From Notospermus geniculatus (lineage: Eukaryota; Nemertea; Pilidiophora; Heteronemertea; Lineidae), in the NCBI GenBank assembly GCA_002633025.1, contig NMRB01000001.1, positions 886,210 to 950,209 on the forward strand: a stretch of 64,000 nt of DNA. Reading direction: 5' to 3'. This document shows positions 1 through 12,500 of the stretch, one piece after another; within the stretch, counting starts at the first letter, position 1; the number at the start of each line of letters is the position of its first letter. Below the pieces are notes generated by a model. The model was not told the DNA's origin. It made no database searches and was given only the letters and a program-made list of their open reading frames with translations. The position numbers and the translations under genes are program-made.

Positions 1-2200
1 GACATCTTTCAGGATTTATATACGCAGTGCTTCATTGTCAGCGCACCAACCCCGGGGCCATGTTTTATCACAAATTTTCTGGAAGCAAGAACGTGGTCAA
101 CTGAAAATGTGATCAATTAGCCGCGAATGTTCCTGTGCAAGACAAGACCATTATCACCAAAGAACAATGCTTAAAGCCTTTCTTGTCGGATCTGGTTATG
201 AAATGAGTCTGGAGATAATAGAAGCACCTCGGTAACACATATTGGCCTTATTACCGATGACTAGAGGATCTGAAGCTAAGGAAGTGTTGAGGTAATGACT
301 TTAATCAACGGAGGCTCAGTCTGGACCAGATTCGAGTATCTCAGCTGCCAGCGGCACTTTCCGCAACAAAGGCCTTTCCGCTGAAAAGAAATTCAGGATT
401 GTCAGTATCTGGCCACCTTTGTCACTTTTCCTCTGTTCAACCTTTATTATTTTTCTTATCGTCGTTCAGGTCATTTGAATATCGACCAATCACAAACGTT
501 GAATTATTAGCGGCTGCATCCTGACAGAATATCGGGTGACATGACTATCGCATTATCGAGATAATTGTTTTACATACGAGACGTCGATGAATCCCTCTGG
601 CCGGAAGAGCTTTGAGAGGAGATTTGGAGCCATCTTGGACTGACAGTCCGACGTTCCGCTAAAAAAACCGAAATGAGGCCACCAAATTAACATCATCCTG
701 TGGCAATTGAAGTTGTTTCATCCTGAATGAGTTGACATAAACTAGTGTTCAAAGTTTCCTCCTACAATATCCACTTCAGGGAAATTGAATTACACTTTCC
801 ACCCTCCTCGGAAACACGATTTCCTTTTAACATGTTCAAAGGAAAATGCGTCGGACCGGGTGGAAAACGCTTAGCTTTCTCTTGATCAGTTGTTATGTAA
901 TTTCCTTACTTTCTCTCTCTTTGTTTTGTTTTTATGTATTACTCACCAATGCAATACAGATCTATGCTGCATGATGGGATGCACACTCTTAGATGACCAC
1001 TAAAACATCCCAGATCCATTGGTCACGTTTCGTCCTTGACGTCACGCCAAACGTTCGGACCAATGGCTGTCAAAGATGCCGGTGTAAACAAGTGGTACTC
1101 CGGCAGGTATTCTATTGGTAAGCAATGAAGTGAGTTATTGCGGGAATTCTGGCTATAACCGACGTTATCATCCGGTTATACATCATCATGTAAGATTGTC
1201 ATGGTAATGCGATTGTTGCCAGAAGTATCATCGGTATTTTATCAGCCGCAGAATGATGAGGATGGGCATGAATAATAAATCGTCCTTGACGATCTTTTCT
1301 CGGGGATGTAGTGTAAGAAAATGGTCGAGAGAGACATCCATTTCGTGAATTTTTGCACGTTTACCCTAAATAGACCTGTTCTGATGGACGAGAAGGTTCG
1401 ACTGAATGGTAATTTTTGGAGAACTGCTATAAGATGTCATCTCTCTGACCATTCCTTACAGACCTACATGTAATCCATGAATGAAGATCCGCGCCGAGGT
1501 TTCGGAACTCAAATCAACCCCATGAACCAGAGAGCAAACGAAACCACGACCAGTGGAATCAAGCTTTTCAAGCAAAGAAGAATTACCACTTCAGAGCAGA
1601 AGGCCATTGCGATTGCAGATCAACTGCTTTCAAACGCATCAATTACATGTAGGATTGGGCCGATGAACAGAAGTGATTGTGAGGCAAGTCCATCAAAGGA
1701 CTATTACCGGCGACCCAGACTCCTTGAAATCGAAACGACACATTTAGAGTTTAGCACCAATGTTACCTGGAAGCGATCAATGAACCTGGAATACATTGGT
1801 GTTCTTGTACTTACGGAATGCACTTGCAACTATATCCTAACAGCATGCACTGAATCCGCCAACAACCTTTTTTGCTGATATTTCAAGAAGGAAAAGTTGC
1901 TACCCATATAAGAGATGGGTTTTGCCGATTGATGCAGTGGAAAGAGGCTAAACTCAATAATGGGGAAAGAGAGATAGAGCCATGTGCAAAAAAGAATAAT
2001 GCTACAGTCTGTATTTATTGGCGAACGATGCAATGAAGAGGCAGAAAACCACTCATTGGAAAAGGAATTTGAAGTCTTTTAGGTTTTATTGTCGGGTGTT
2101 TCTCTGTTCAGCGGAATGTGGCATGCTGTCTGACCTCTGGCAGCGGCTTTGCAATTGTCTAATTTTTGCGAACAAAGTTGGACTACCGTTCTCGTACCTC
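1..2200. other. Stretch without a recognised gene
   Basis: Open frames here (for example 1477-1878) are short, have no recognisable domain, and lack a convincing exon structure. I see no RNA gene or clear transposon end. Confidence 0.5.
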
Positions 2201-2308
2201 AGGTTCACAGGCAGCTTGTGATTGACCTTACCTTATAGGTTCACAGGCAGCTTGTGATTGACCTTACCTTATAGGTTCACAGGCAGCTTGTGATTGATCT
2301 AATATTAT
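2201..2308. repeat. 36-bp tandem repeat, three copies
   Basis: The unit beginning aggttcacaggcagcttgtg starts at 2201, 2237 and 2273, giving an exact 36-bp period. The first two copies are essentially identical and the third diverges at its end (gatctaatatt). It is a short minisatellite with no coding sense. Confidence 0.9.
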
Positions 2309-4327
2309 GAATCATTAATAATCTTTTTCTTGTGCTGTTTTGACCTTGCAATCGTTACAGCAAACTGGAACATTTTGATAACAACTTAACCGCATGTCAT
2401 ACTTATGGAATATTTTCATATTATAGTGAAGAAGCAATGCATTCACTCGGTTTCAATTCAAATTCTGCGGCAAATACAGTACGTGACCGACAATCCAGTG
2501 TTAATGGTTGTGAGAGCGGTTGAAGGAGAAAAGCGTCTGTTTGACACACATCTAACCATTTGTGAAGTCCTCTTTTAAATTTACAATTCTTCTTCAATAT
2601 CCATGATATCTGTATCTGACATACAGTGAATCAATATTCAACCTAATTTATGTATGTTAACAGCATCACAGCGTGAGTGCGCAGTGTCAAGAAAGAGTTA
2701 CTTCTAACCTGTGGTCGGTCACATCTGGCATCTGACGTGCAATTCACTAAACAGCTTAGTATAAGTATGTCTATGAACATGATGGCCTTTGGCAAGGACT
2801 TTGTCTACACTAAAATATAAGTCGCTACAGGACGTGATGACTACAACGACAATCTATTTAACGTCCCCATGACAGTACGAAAGGATTTGTTTGATCCACG
2901 CTAAACAAGATTCATCATTGAAAATAAAGTCGTTTGTAATACCATGGTAATACGTAAAGATATCGAAGGCACTGCTTACCTTACCGCGTCAAAATCTCAT
3001 ACTACATCTGTTTGTCACGTCCAATATAGTCAAGCGGGAGTAATCCTCGATATTTCATTACGAAGCTAATACTGGAGTAGCAGCGAGGCAGAAGTCGGTT
3101 TTATACGCTAACTGGGTGTCGGTGGTGGGCTCTTTGGGATGTTATCGATCCTTTCCGGTGACCACAAATGCACGACTGGCGGGACAGTCGCTCCAACGGT
3201 GCCCAGGTCAACTGAGGTTAACTTCAATGACAGCATCATAGCCTAATGATTATTGAGTCTGAAACTGTTCGCCAGGTGAAGTGGACGTGGATCAATGTTG
3301 CATCGGCGCCAGTACGTGATTCGAAATAATACTTCAAATCCGTGTATTACATAGGCTTATTTGATTTTCAAGTTGCGCTGGGAAATTTTATACCAAGGAA
3401 ACGTGCCATTCATGATTTTTGCGCGATTCTAATCTGATCATTTGTCACTTGACAACATCGGTCATGCCTGCTTGTTGCTCTGGAGCATCCCAAGTATTAC
3501 AGATCTGCGTTGCAAAATTTCCTATACGTATTTTTCATGCACCCTCGTCAGTTGTCATACGGGCCCCGCATCGCTGCTCCGCGCTTAAGAAGTGTTCGAT
3601 CACCAGTGACAATTCATTTTTAATTGGTCACAAAACAGACCACTGTTTTCCCTTGGTTGCAGAAGCATTTATTTCAAGCTCCCAATCTAAGTTTCCATTA
3701 GCCAGATTAAGGATCCGACGTTAATTTGTAAATGGTGCAGTTCGGTATCTGACGAGACTCTTTGAAGAAAGAACCAACGGTTGTGTGACGATGTTGAAGC
3801 GACAATTTTTATATGCAGCATGCATAGTTTCAGAGAGTAAATAAAACAACAGAATGTAACTTGTCATGCTTTTGGATGAGGTTTTACTCGTTGTCCATGT
3901 CTCTGTGTCAAGCATTTCTGTCATCATAAGCCATTTTTCTCACGTTGTTGAAAATATCTTTATCATACGATGATCGATGACAATATTTATGACCTCATAC
4001 GAGCTCATGCTGACACTCGTATATACATTCCTTTCTAAACCGATGATACATCGTACTTCCACTTTCGTCTTCGTCTAATCAGCAGTGATCAACTCGCCAA
4101 ATGCGCCAAGTTATACATGTATCTGGTGATTTTTCTGTCATGATTTTGAGTAGGCCTAATCTCTCTCACAGTCTTTGGTAATCATTTCCCATCTCAGGTT
4201 TTACCGTTTTATTCGGCCTTGTCACGAAAGCTTGTCTGTCTTGCTCAGTGCAATATCACGAACCCCAGCAAAACACTTTCAGAAGGAAATTGGTTTTGAC
4301 AATCTTTTTCAATAATACTTCTTTGCC
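2309..4327. other. Stretch without a recognised gene
   Basis: AT-rich sequence with only short open frames in all six frames. No domain, tRNA, or repeat structure was recognised. Confidence 0.4.
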
Positions 4328-4612
4328 ATGGGGAATCCTTTCCGTAGCGCATTGTTGTTCGTAATTCTTCAGTCAGTTGTGTACGCAAGCGACAAAAGAA
4401 ATCAATATGTCAACACAGGTCATTTTCACAAGATCAAGGCCAAAGGCCGAGTGCGGCACCCCAACTTAACAATACAATTCCTTTTTCATTTATGTTGCAG
4501 CACAACCAGAAAGCGTGACAATTGCATCAATCTGTGGGAATGATCTTAAAATGTCACTCATGAATATAGCATTATGTCGAAATGTCACAGGGCAAGAGCT
4601 CAGGATATAAAT
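4328..4612 (+). CDS. Possible secreted-protein 5' exons (signal-peptide-like), very uncertain
   Basis: An ATG at 4328 in good context (gccATGG) opens a frame whose first 20 residues look like a signal peptide: a charged start, then a hydrophobic run SALLFVILQSVVYA, then a polar segment. A good acceptor (tatgttgcag) at about 4500 could join it to a second block with Cys residues (IASICGNDLKMS) ending in a stop near 4612. I do not recognise the product. The donor between the two blocks is weak, and either block could be chance. It is listed because the hydrophobic leader stands out from the surrounding noise. Confidence 0.18.
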
Positions 4613-4619
4613 TGCTTTC

Positions 4620-7199
4620 ATAAGACCAGGCTATCTGAAGCCTTTTTTGTCCATAGTCTTGCCCGTAATACAGCCTCAAGGAGAAGCGTACGGGGATTAC
4701 TCTGGTATTAGCTACGAGAATTTTTTTGTGCTCAGTGGTAGCTTTGTGAGAGTATAGCAAAACGTCTCCACGCTCCCAATGAAACTGATTATAGATGCAA
4801 GGCATTCAATGTTTTCAAACTTTTTCTCCCACCTTCCTGCATCTATTGACCGACTGACGAAACTTTGTGTGAGCTTTAATGTAAACGGGACGACTTTGAT
4901 TGCAGGCTACTTGTAGAAGCTGAGAATCGTTGACACTCACTCACTCAGGGCTCTATATTTCCCACTGTACGCTTAAAAAAGTCACTTTCATATTCTGCTA
5001 TACGTCAGATTACGTTTAGAAGCCTGCTTCTCTTAATAAATGACAACAAAGGCAAGAACCTCCTGTGTCAGCAACGAGCCGCCTGAGATTTGTTCGCCAG
5101 TCAAACCAAACATCTCGACATTGGCCAATAACATCATTCTTACCACAAATCACATTTCCAACCCAGTAGGTAAATAAAGCCTTTACCCTACTGTTGGTGA
5201 AGTCAACACTCATTAACTGTGGATTTGTGGTGACGGATAACAGCATGGGGCTTGTGGAGAAGAGAGAATGCCATGATATGCCCAGGGAGCCAAATGAATG
5301 TCAGTTCTTTGTTCGGTGAATGACCGCCCTTGAGTTCCCGTTTTGATACATTGCTTTACCATCCGACATTTTGTTGCACTTGCCACATCAAAAATCATGA
5401 TTGTCAATGTCGACGCTTTCTCAAACTTCTCGTCTTTTCATCGGGTAACGTGGTAACCTACGTATATCATGGTTTCTCTTCCGCCCAAATGGCCAAATAA
5501 ATTAAATGTTTCAACTTGTCTGCTGTTTCTTATGGGCATTGAATTATGCAACTGTGTCCTGCTGCTACAGAATTTATTAAACTTAGGGAAAACGAATGGT
5601 CAAAATAAGCTAGCGAGAACAAAAATGCAACTTGTTGCCATTTGTTTGGTTCCGAGAAACTGTGCTCTGATTTGGCTCGCTGATCGCCACGCGTCACTCT
5701 ATTTTCTGAATACATGTATACAGAACGTTGTGGAATATTGAATGAATCTTGATGGTGAGTATGAACTGAAATATTGTTTTTTTTGTGGTAACATCCAGAC
5801 CGCCCTGCCTCATCATCCACTGTGGTTTTGGCGCCAGTATATTTTCTTCATTTCACAAAAAAGTCCAGATTGTTCATTCCTGAACATTTCGAGACTTCGT
5901 GCTGTTTATTTGACATGACTGAATCAACAATCACGAACTCCGAACCTAAAGGACCATTTAACCAATTCCAAATCTACATTTTAATGGATCCATTAGGGAG
6001 TGAGTGTTTACGGGAAGATTACAATATAAGTCAAGATAATTATTCATTATTCGAGGAGCAGAGAAATAATTTTGGATGAAGTTTGTTACTGTAAGCACTT
6101 GATGGCCATCCCCAGTCCATTTTCCAAAGATAACTCTAGATATAAAGGTCTATTGTCCACGTTTTTCTCTCAGTCAGAATTTAATATGAATCTCATCAAT
6201 GCATTATCTTTATCTATTTTCGATTATTTCTATATTCGGCCATCGTGATTTTTCCGAAGGCCACCACCTTCATCTACCTTGTTCAGATAATTTCCTCCTT
6301 TTCTGCATTACCAATTAAACGCGAGTGCTTATTTATGTATGTAATCGTGCATGGGACTACAAAACAAGTAACAGGTGGTGCAGACGTCAATCGATTTCAT
6401 TACAAAGAGAATTAAAAATTTGCTTCTGTTCATCCCTACAATCATAATATTGAACGCTGGTTGATGTGATTGAGTGACAAGACGTTGTAGACAAGAAATG
6501 AAAAGTTACGTTCTGTGATCGCTCAAATTGAAATTGACGAGTTGGTGATTCGGTAGGCCAACATGGTCAAGCTCAGCAGCATAAGTGTCCGTCTCGGGTT
6601 CCATCTGCCACAGCTGCGAGTAGGATTCTTGCCGTCATCCTCGGGAAGAAAGGGTGACTCTCTCATGCTAGGAAAAATAGATTCATCGCAGTTGCTTAGG
6701 GATAGTTCCTATACCGGTACCTTACTATAACCCACATGAATCATTCATAATAATAATGGAACAAAAAATCAAGAGAGTTAATAAATGAATTTTTGGACAG
6801 AAGCCATAATATCAAAAGAAGAGTCAGATTTATAAAGACGTGACTTGAAACGCAGCTGATGTCCGTTTTTCGCTTCTTTCATAACATGCTGAAGAAGGAA
6901 TGCTCTGTGAGGGGCAAAATGTGGATTCATTCGTTAACTAACCTGCATGATCCTCAGCACACAATTCATCGTTATCCACCTTCTGCAGCCGCCGAGCACT
7001 CACGGCCAATCAGGTGGATTCACCAGTCAATTAATGGATCAGAATCTACCGAAATCACAGAGTGGCGAGACGCATCCAACCTTGCCGATATAGCGCGGTA
7101 GGTATCGATTTCATGATTTTGAAATGTCAGCAATCAACGATGGTCAACCTCCCATCTGTAGCCGTTCCCAGTTGGCATCGATATGAGGATGGATGTATT
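4620..7199. other. Stretch without a recognised gene
   Basis: Short open frames only (for example 5469-5741 and 6859-7101), none with a family signature. No terminal inverted repeats were noticed. Confidence 0.4.
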
Positions 7200-7620
7200 T
7201 AGTACCATAGGTAACAAAACCTGTTTTCAGGTTGCAGTCGGTTTGATGATAGCTATTCAGAATCATGGTTAACCATTGCTGTTTCCATGTTGCCGTAGGT
7301 GTGGTTAGTGTGGTTAACTACAGCTTTCAAGGTTGCTATTGGTGTGATGATAGCTGTCACGATCACGCTAACTCTAGCTGTTTCCAGGTTGCCGTACGTA
7401 TGATTGTAGCTATTCGGTGTTGATGGTTAACCATGGCTTTTCCAGGTTGTTATCGGTATGATGAGAGCTAGTTCTTGGCTGCATTTGGTATACGTATGTA
7501 GCAAGTGTAGGCTATATGGTTATCTATCATTGCTTCTTCCAAGTTAGCTATTCAAAATCATGGTTATCCCAAGCTGCTCCAGGTTTGCTTAAGTTCTGAT
7601 GATAGCCATATTATTGTTGT
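7200..7620. repeat. Degenerate tandem repeat of roughly 50-70 bp
   Basis: A diverged unit recurs about six times. It combines 'caggttgc.gt.ggt.tgatgatagct' with 'ggttaacca.(t/g)gct.tttcc'. Word order is kept while spacing and bases have drifted, as in an old minisatellite. Confidence 0.65.
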
Positions 7621-8798
7621 CGTAGTCTTCTCTACATGTATTTAGCCTTTTCCTCAGGACCTAGGCTTAAAGCCTAGGTATGTTATTCTTCCCGGACTAT
7701 GATAATATTAGAAGGAGTGGTTGACATCCACATGCTATTAGGTGTCTGTTGGAGTGATGTATTACCACAAGTTATTGAATAATTTCCACAGTGATTGACA
7801 AGCGACAAGGGACTCTTGATTGTTCCCAAAGAGAAAGGTCAGCTGATTATTGAATTTGTCAATCACTTCTGTCGCAAAAGAAATAACAAAGGTAAGGAGA
7901 TTTCATACGTATCAACTGGTGGCGCATACCTAGGCAGCGAACCGACCTAAAATGTAAAGTTGGTGTGCACCCGGACAGAGCCATTCCCGCAAAGAGGCCC
8001 TTGCCGATCACTCGATAAGTCTACACAAATTAACAGGTAAGTGACGTTTCCATGGTTGGGAGATGTAGGCGACAAAAAATCTTTGTAGACTTGTGCTTAA
8101 ATTACATAAGGTAACTGTACATTATTTTCACCACTGCATTATTACAAAAGTGAATAAGGGTAGCATCTTGGCCTCGATTCTGCACAACCCTACCATGCAT
8201 TTGATCTGACGAAGATGAATACTTAAAAGGCATCCCAGTTCGACGCGAGCATGCGAAGCCACTAAGCTTTATTGTCGCCGTGCGTGTCTTTCGTCTCGGT
8301 CATGTCCACAATAGATGTTATTATATGATGAGCGTATTGGAAAGCATTTGTAGATATCACGCCATCCCTCAGAAACTAACTAGGAAGTATTGAATTCCTC
8401 TATGGAACCCGTAGAAATGAATATTTACTTTCTGACTGCGGTCACAATGAGGCTGGAACATAATGTATAATAAAACACTGATGTGGGGTTTCAGTCTCCG
8501 CTGGCACAATCTATAGCCTTTTGAATAATGCTCCGGGGTGTAATTTTTCTGATAATGGACAAGATAATTTGATTTGTGGTGTCGAATTTAGATAGTTGTA
8601 TACACAGCTTACGGCTTTATATATGAAACAGGAAATCACGGTTCCGTTTTGTGATGAATAAACCACCTGGTGCCGATGGACGGCTCCAACATCCACTAGA
8701 ACTTGTTCCTTTTCAATTTAAACTCCACTGAAGTACAGGAGCAAATGGCTTTTAAGCACGGTCTTTTTTTTTGTTCGTCTTCTTTCACAAAAATTGAC
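7621..8798. other. Stretch without a recognised gene
   Basis: Nothing beyond short open frames is visible. A small perfect palindrome (cctaggcttaaagcctagg) lies near 7660. Confidence 0.4.
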
Positions 8799-8801
8799 TT
8801 A

Positions 8802-9049
8802 GGGCCGTATTCACGGGTCACACTTCCATTAAAGTCTTACTTTTCTCAATGCTTCAAGCATTGAGAAAGTTTAACTTAAGCTATACAAAGGCCCGTATTC
8901 TAGAAGCCTCCTTAACTCTAAGGTCCACTTTAAGCTTTTGTATTCTACCCTGCAAACAATAGCTAAAGGTAGACCTTACAGTTAAGGAAGCTTCTAGAAT
9001 ACGGCCCAAAATGTACTTTAGGATAAAGTGTGACCTCTGAATACGGCCC
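8802..9049. mobile_element. MITE, PIF/Harbinger-like, with a second MITE nested inside
   Basis: The outer ends are inverted copies: GGGCCGTATTCA followed by GGTCACACTT at the left and the complementary block at the right. The element is flanked by direct TTA at 8799-8801 and 9050-9052. A 3-bp TWA target duplication and a GGG start fit PIF/Harbinger-derived MITEs. A second inverted-repeat unit (8890-9007) with ends GGCCCGTATTCTAGAAGC sits inside. A short hairpin (8843-8869, caatgcttcaagcattg) lies between the two left ends. Confidence 0.75.
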
Positions 9050-9292
9050 TTAGACTTTCTGAAGAGGTGTGATTCTGACTGGCGTAGAAGATTTCTTCCA
9101 GAAGATTTTGTGAAGTTGCTTTCAGTCACCAACCCCATATGACCTCGAATCACTTCTGCCCAAGCAGAAAGTGTGTAAATTCCATCTTTGATATCACTGC
9201 TTCAGACTCTTTCGTTAGTGAAGGCTGATCTGTTCGTAAGTAAGGCTCAGGAAAGCCTCTTACAGGAATGTTAAACCCTGTCCGTTCAGGGA

Positions 9293-10845
9293 ACATCATC
9301 ATCAGATGATCAATAGGATAGGTAACGAGGGTTGCCTGGATACGACACATCATGCTATAAGGGAGGCCGGCCCCAGGGCTACCTCCACCGTACACAGCGG
9401 TGCATTTTAGACGCGGTAAGAGCAAACACCGTGTCGTTTAGGAACTGGTGTACCGTGTATTGGTCATGATTGAGCCTTGATATTTGGAAGCTTTCGATGG
9501 TCCACAGGCAGTAGTTTTGTGATCGATTAGAATATTTGGAATGATTCAATTGCGATATGATTTGGAAGCCTATAGGCCTATCAATGTATTGGCTTCTTGA
9601 TATTATGGCTTCGATAAGTTCTTTCTCACCAATCTGTTTAACCTTTTGCCAATGCATGCAGGTTCTAAGCAACACGCACTCATTGTGCTCGGGCATTTTC
9701 CGTCGATGTCTAGATATTGCATTTTGTTGGAAAAAAATCGAATACGAAACGCAACACGTACGGCGATAAACCAAGAAGGCCCTGTCACGCCGACCAAGGT
9801 TGTACATCTTAAACCCGTGGGGAGGAGTGTCTTATTAATAGGTCTCTTCCAGCAAAATAGATCAAGGTCATGGATTCCTTTTTTCACGATCTCTTCGCAG
9901 TTCGTGAAACCGCCCAAGCGTCTCGCCGGCATGCTGCGCATAACTTCTGAACTTCTCCGCGTTCCTTCTAAAGCCTTGCGGCACATCTCCATTCGGTCTT
10001 TGATGGCTGATAAAAGCATCAAAAGAAACAAATTACTGATGGATCACACGATAAGCGGACGGACGCGTTTTTGTTGCTTTTCTCTCAGGGATGTTACATG
10101 TACATGATGTACATTCACGCCGAGGGAAACCTGCATTGCTGTTGAGATATGCACCCATAAGAATCTTACCTTCATAAATCAATGCAATAAAAACCCTTCA
10201 GTGTCTCTGATATGTTTTTCTACATGACGATACCCGTTCTTTGGTTCACCGCAATCACATCAAATGTACATAAATCTCCCGATCACATCATCCCGCGTGA
10301 TGGCGCATGGCTGGATCCCGTTGCTAGGTGACCGATTATAAGGAATTAGTGATACCCACTCTAAGATTGATTTTTAAGAATTAGATAATTGGTTTCTTGT
10401 CGCCGTTCGAGTTCTGTGATCGTGACGAGTATGTAAGAGAACTCTACCTTCCAGAGATGTCTGGAGGGCGTTCTCCCATGGTACACCATCTACACGAGTC
10501 GTTTGCAAAAGTTTAAGACCACTTGTCAGTTTTGTTGGTTTTTATGTATGTGCCTGCATTCCATTGTATCATTGAATGATTACATAACACATTTTGGGCT
10601 GTGATCCATAACATCAGAGTAGTGCTATGAGACCATTTGAGTGTAGTAGAGCTTGATGGGGAAAAAGTGAATCTGAGTCGGGTACAAAGGGTACAAATGG
10701 TGTCCCTGCATCAAGAGGGCTACTCAGAACGTCGAATTGTCAAGATGAAGTCTTGCTGCAATGCATCCTCTTGCTGATTCGACGGCATTGCAAATTTTGT
10801 GTCCATTCTCCATGGTAATTTTGAGGTGACAAAGTGTATCAATCA
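9293..10845. repeat. Direct duplication copy A, joined at N 10846 to copy B
   Basis: This copy begins tcatcatcagatgatcaata and ends gtgacaaagtgtatcaatca. It matches 10847-12490 closely through most of its length. Differences are a replaced stretch around 9588-9680 and a 46-base block missing from this copy between two 'gtag' words. It includes a Tc1-like fragment near its right end. No gene is supported in it. The minus-strand frame near 9603-10031 is kept in both copies but matches nothing I know. Confidence 0.85.
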
Positions 10846-10846
10846 N

Positions 10847-12490
10847 TCATCATCAGATGATCAATAGGATAGGTAACGAGGGTTGCCTGGATACGACACA
10901 TCATGCTATAAGGGAGGCCGGCCCCAGGGCTACCTCCATACACAGCGGTGCATTTAGACGGGGTAAGAGCAAACACCGTGTCGTTTAGGAACTGGTGTAT
11001 TGGTCATGATTGAGCCGTGATATTTGGAAGCTTTCGATGGTCCACAGGCAGTAGTTTTGTGATCGATTAGAATATTTGGAATGATTGGGAAGCCTAGGCC
11101 TATCAATGTATTGGCTATAGGCCTACTATTCATAAATAAATAACACGCACTTAGGTCACATCTTTCCCTCTGAACCGTCTATGAAGGAAAGGAAAATCTC
11201 GTTTTTAACAGGCAGTTTGGTATTTCGTTTCGATATCTGAATTATTTGCAGTTTTGAGCAATCTCATTGTGCTCGGGCATTTTCCGTCGATGTCTAGATA
11301 TTGCATTGTTGGAAAAAAATCGAATACGAAACGCAACACGTACGGCGATAAACCAAGAAGGCCCTCACGCCGACCAAGGTTGTACATGAAGAAGATCTTA
11401 AACCCGTGGGGAGGGGTGTCTTTAAAATAGGTCTCTTCCAGCAAAATATAGATCAAGGTCATGGATTCCTTTTTTCACGATCTCTTCGCAGTTCGTGAAA
11501 CCGCCCAAGCGTCTCGCCGGCATGCCGCGCATAACTTCTGAACTTCTCCGCGTTCCTTCTAAAGCCTTGCGGCACATCTCCATTCGGTCTTTGATGGCTG
11601 ATAAAAGCATCAAAAGAAACAAATTACTGATGGATCACACGATAAGCGAACGGACGCGTTTTTGTTGCTTTTCTCTCAGGGATGTTACATGTACATGATG
11701 TACATGTACATTCACGCCGAGGGAAACCTGCATTGCTGTTGAGATATGCACCCATAAGAATCTTACCTTCATAAATCAATGCAATAAAAACCCTTCAGTG
11801 TCTCTGATATGTTTTTCTACATGACGATACCCGTTCGTTGGTTCACCGCAATCACATCAAATGTACATAAATCTCCCGATCACATCATCCCGCGTGATGG
11901 CGCATGGCTGGATCCCGTTGCTAGGTGACCGATTATAAGGAATTAGTGATACCCACTCTAAGATTGATTTTTAAGAATTAGATAATTGGTTTCTTGTCGC
12001 CGTTCGAGTTCTGTGATCGTGACGAGTATGTAAGAGAACTCTACCTTCCAGAGATGTCTGGAGGGCGTTCTCCCATGGTACACCATCCACACGAGTCGTT
12101 TGCAAAAGTTTAAGACCACTTGTCAGTTTTGTTGGTTTTTATGTACGGTATGTGCCTGCATTCCATTGTATCATTGAATGATTACATAACACATTTTGGG
12201 CTGTGATCCATAACATCAGAGTAGTGCTATGAGACCATTTGAGTGTAGGGGGTTTGAAATGGCATGTTTTGTAAGGCAATATTTATCTGTAGAGCTTGAT
12301 GGGGAAAAAGTGAATCTGAGTCGGGTACAAAGGGTACAAATGGTGTCCCTGCATCAAGAGGGCTACTCAGAACGTCGAATTGTCAAGATGAAGTCTTGCT
12401 GCAATGCATCCTCTTGCTGATTCGACGGCATTGCAAATATATTGTGTCCATTCTCCATGGTAATTTTGAGGTGACAAAGTGTATCAATCA
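10847..12490. repeat. Direct duplication copy B
   Basis: The partner of the upstream copy, starting immediately after the single N. It has its own ~150-bp alternative segment at about 11110-11260. It also has the 46-base stretch 12244-12289 that copy A lacks. Identity elsewhere is high enough that allelic haplotypes placed in tandem are as likely as a true duplication. Confidence 0.85.
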
Positions 12491-12500
12491 TGCCGTCCTA
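12092..12500 (+). pseudogene. Tc1/mariner-like transposase remnant (N-terminal HTH)
   Basis: The fragment starts with a Tc1-like terminal-repeat sequence (tgcaaaagtttaagaccact). It is followed at about 12298-12400 by a frame reading LSRVQRVQMVSLHQEGYSER, which fits the first helix-turn-helix of Tc1/mariner transposases (ER-x-I-V-x-L-H-x-x-G-x-S-x-R). The frame ends at a stop after about 60 residues and no DDE domain follows, so the copy is dead. A shorter copy of the same fragment occurs at about 10505-10845 in the duplicated segment. Confidence 0.6.

Noticed and set aside
1477-1878. 133-residue open frame
   Set aside because: No domain, no splice or promoter context, and biased composition typical of chance frames; not listed as a gene.
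9603-10031. Minus-strand frame preserved in both duplicated segments (SAIKDRMEMCRKALEGTRRS)
   Set aside because: The two segments are nearly identical anyway, so preservation says little. It has no recognised family, and the apparent start is not an ATG.
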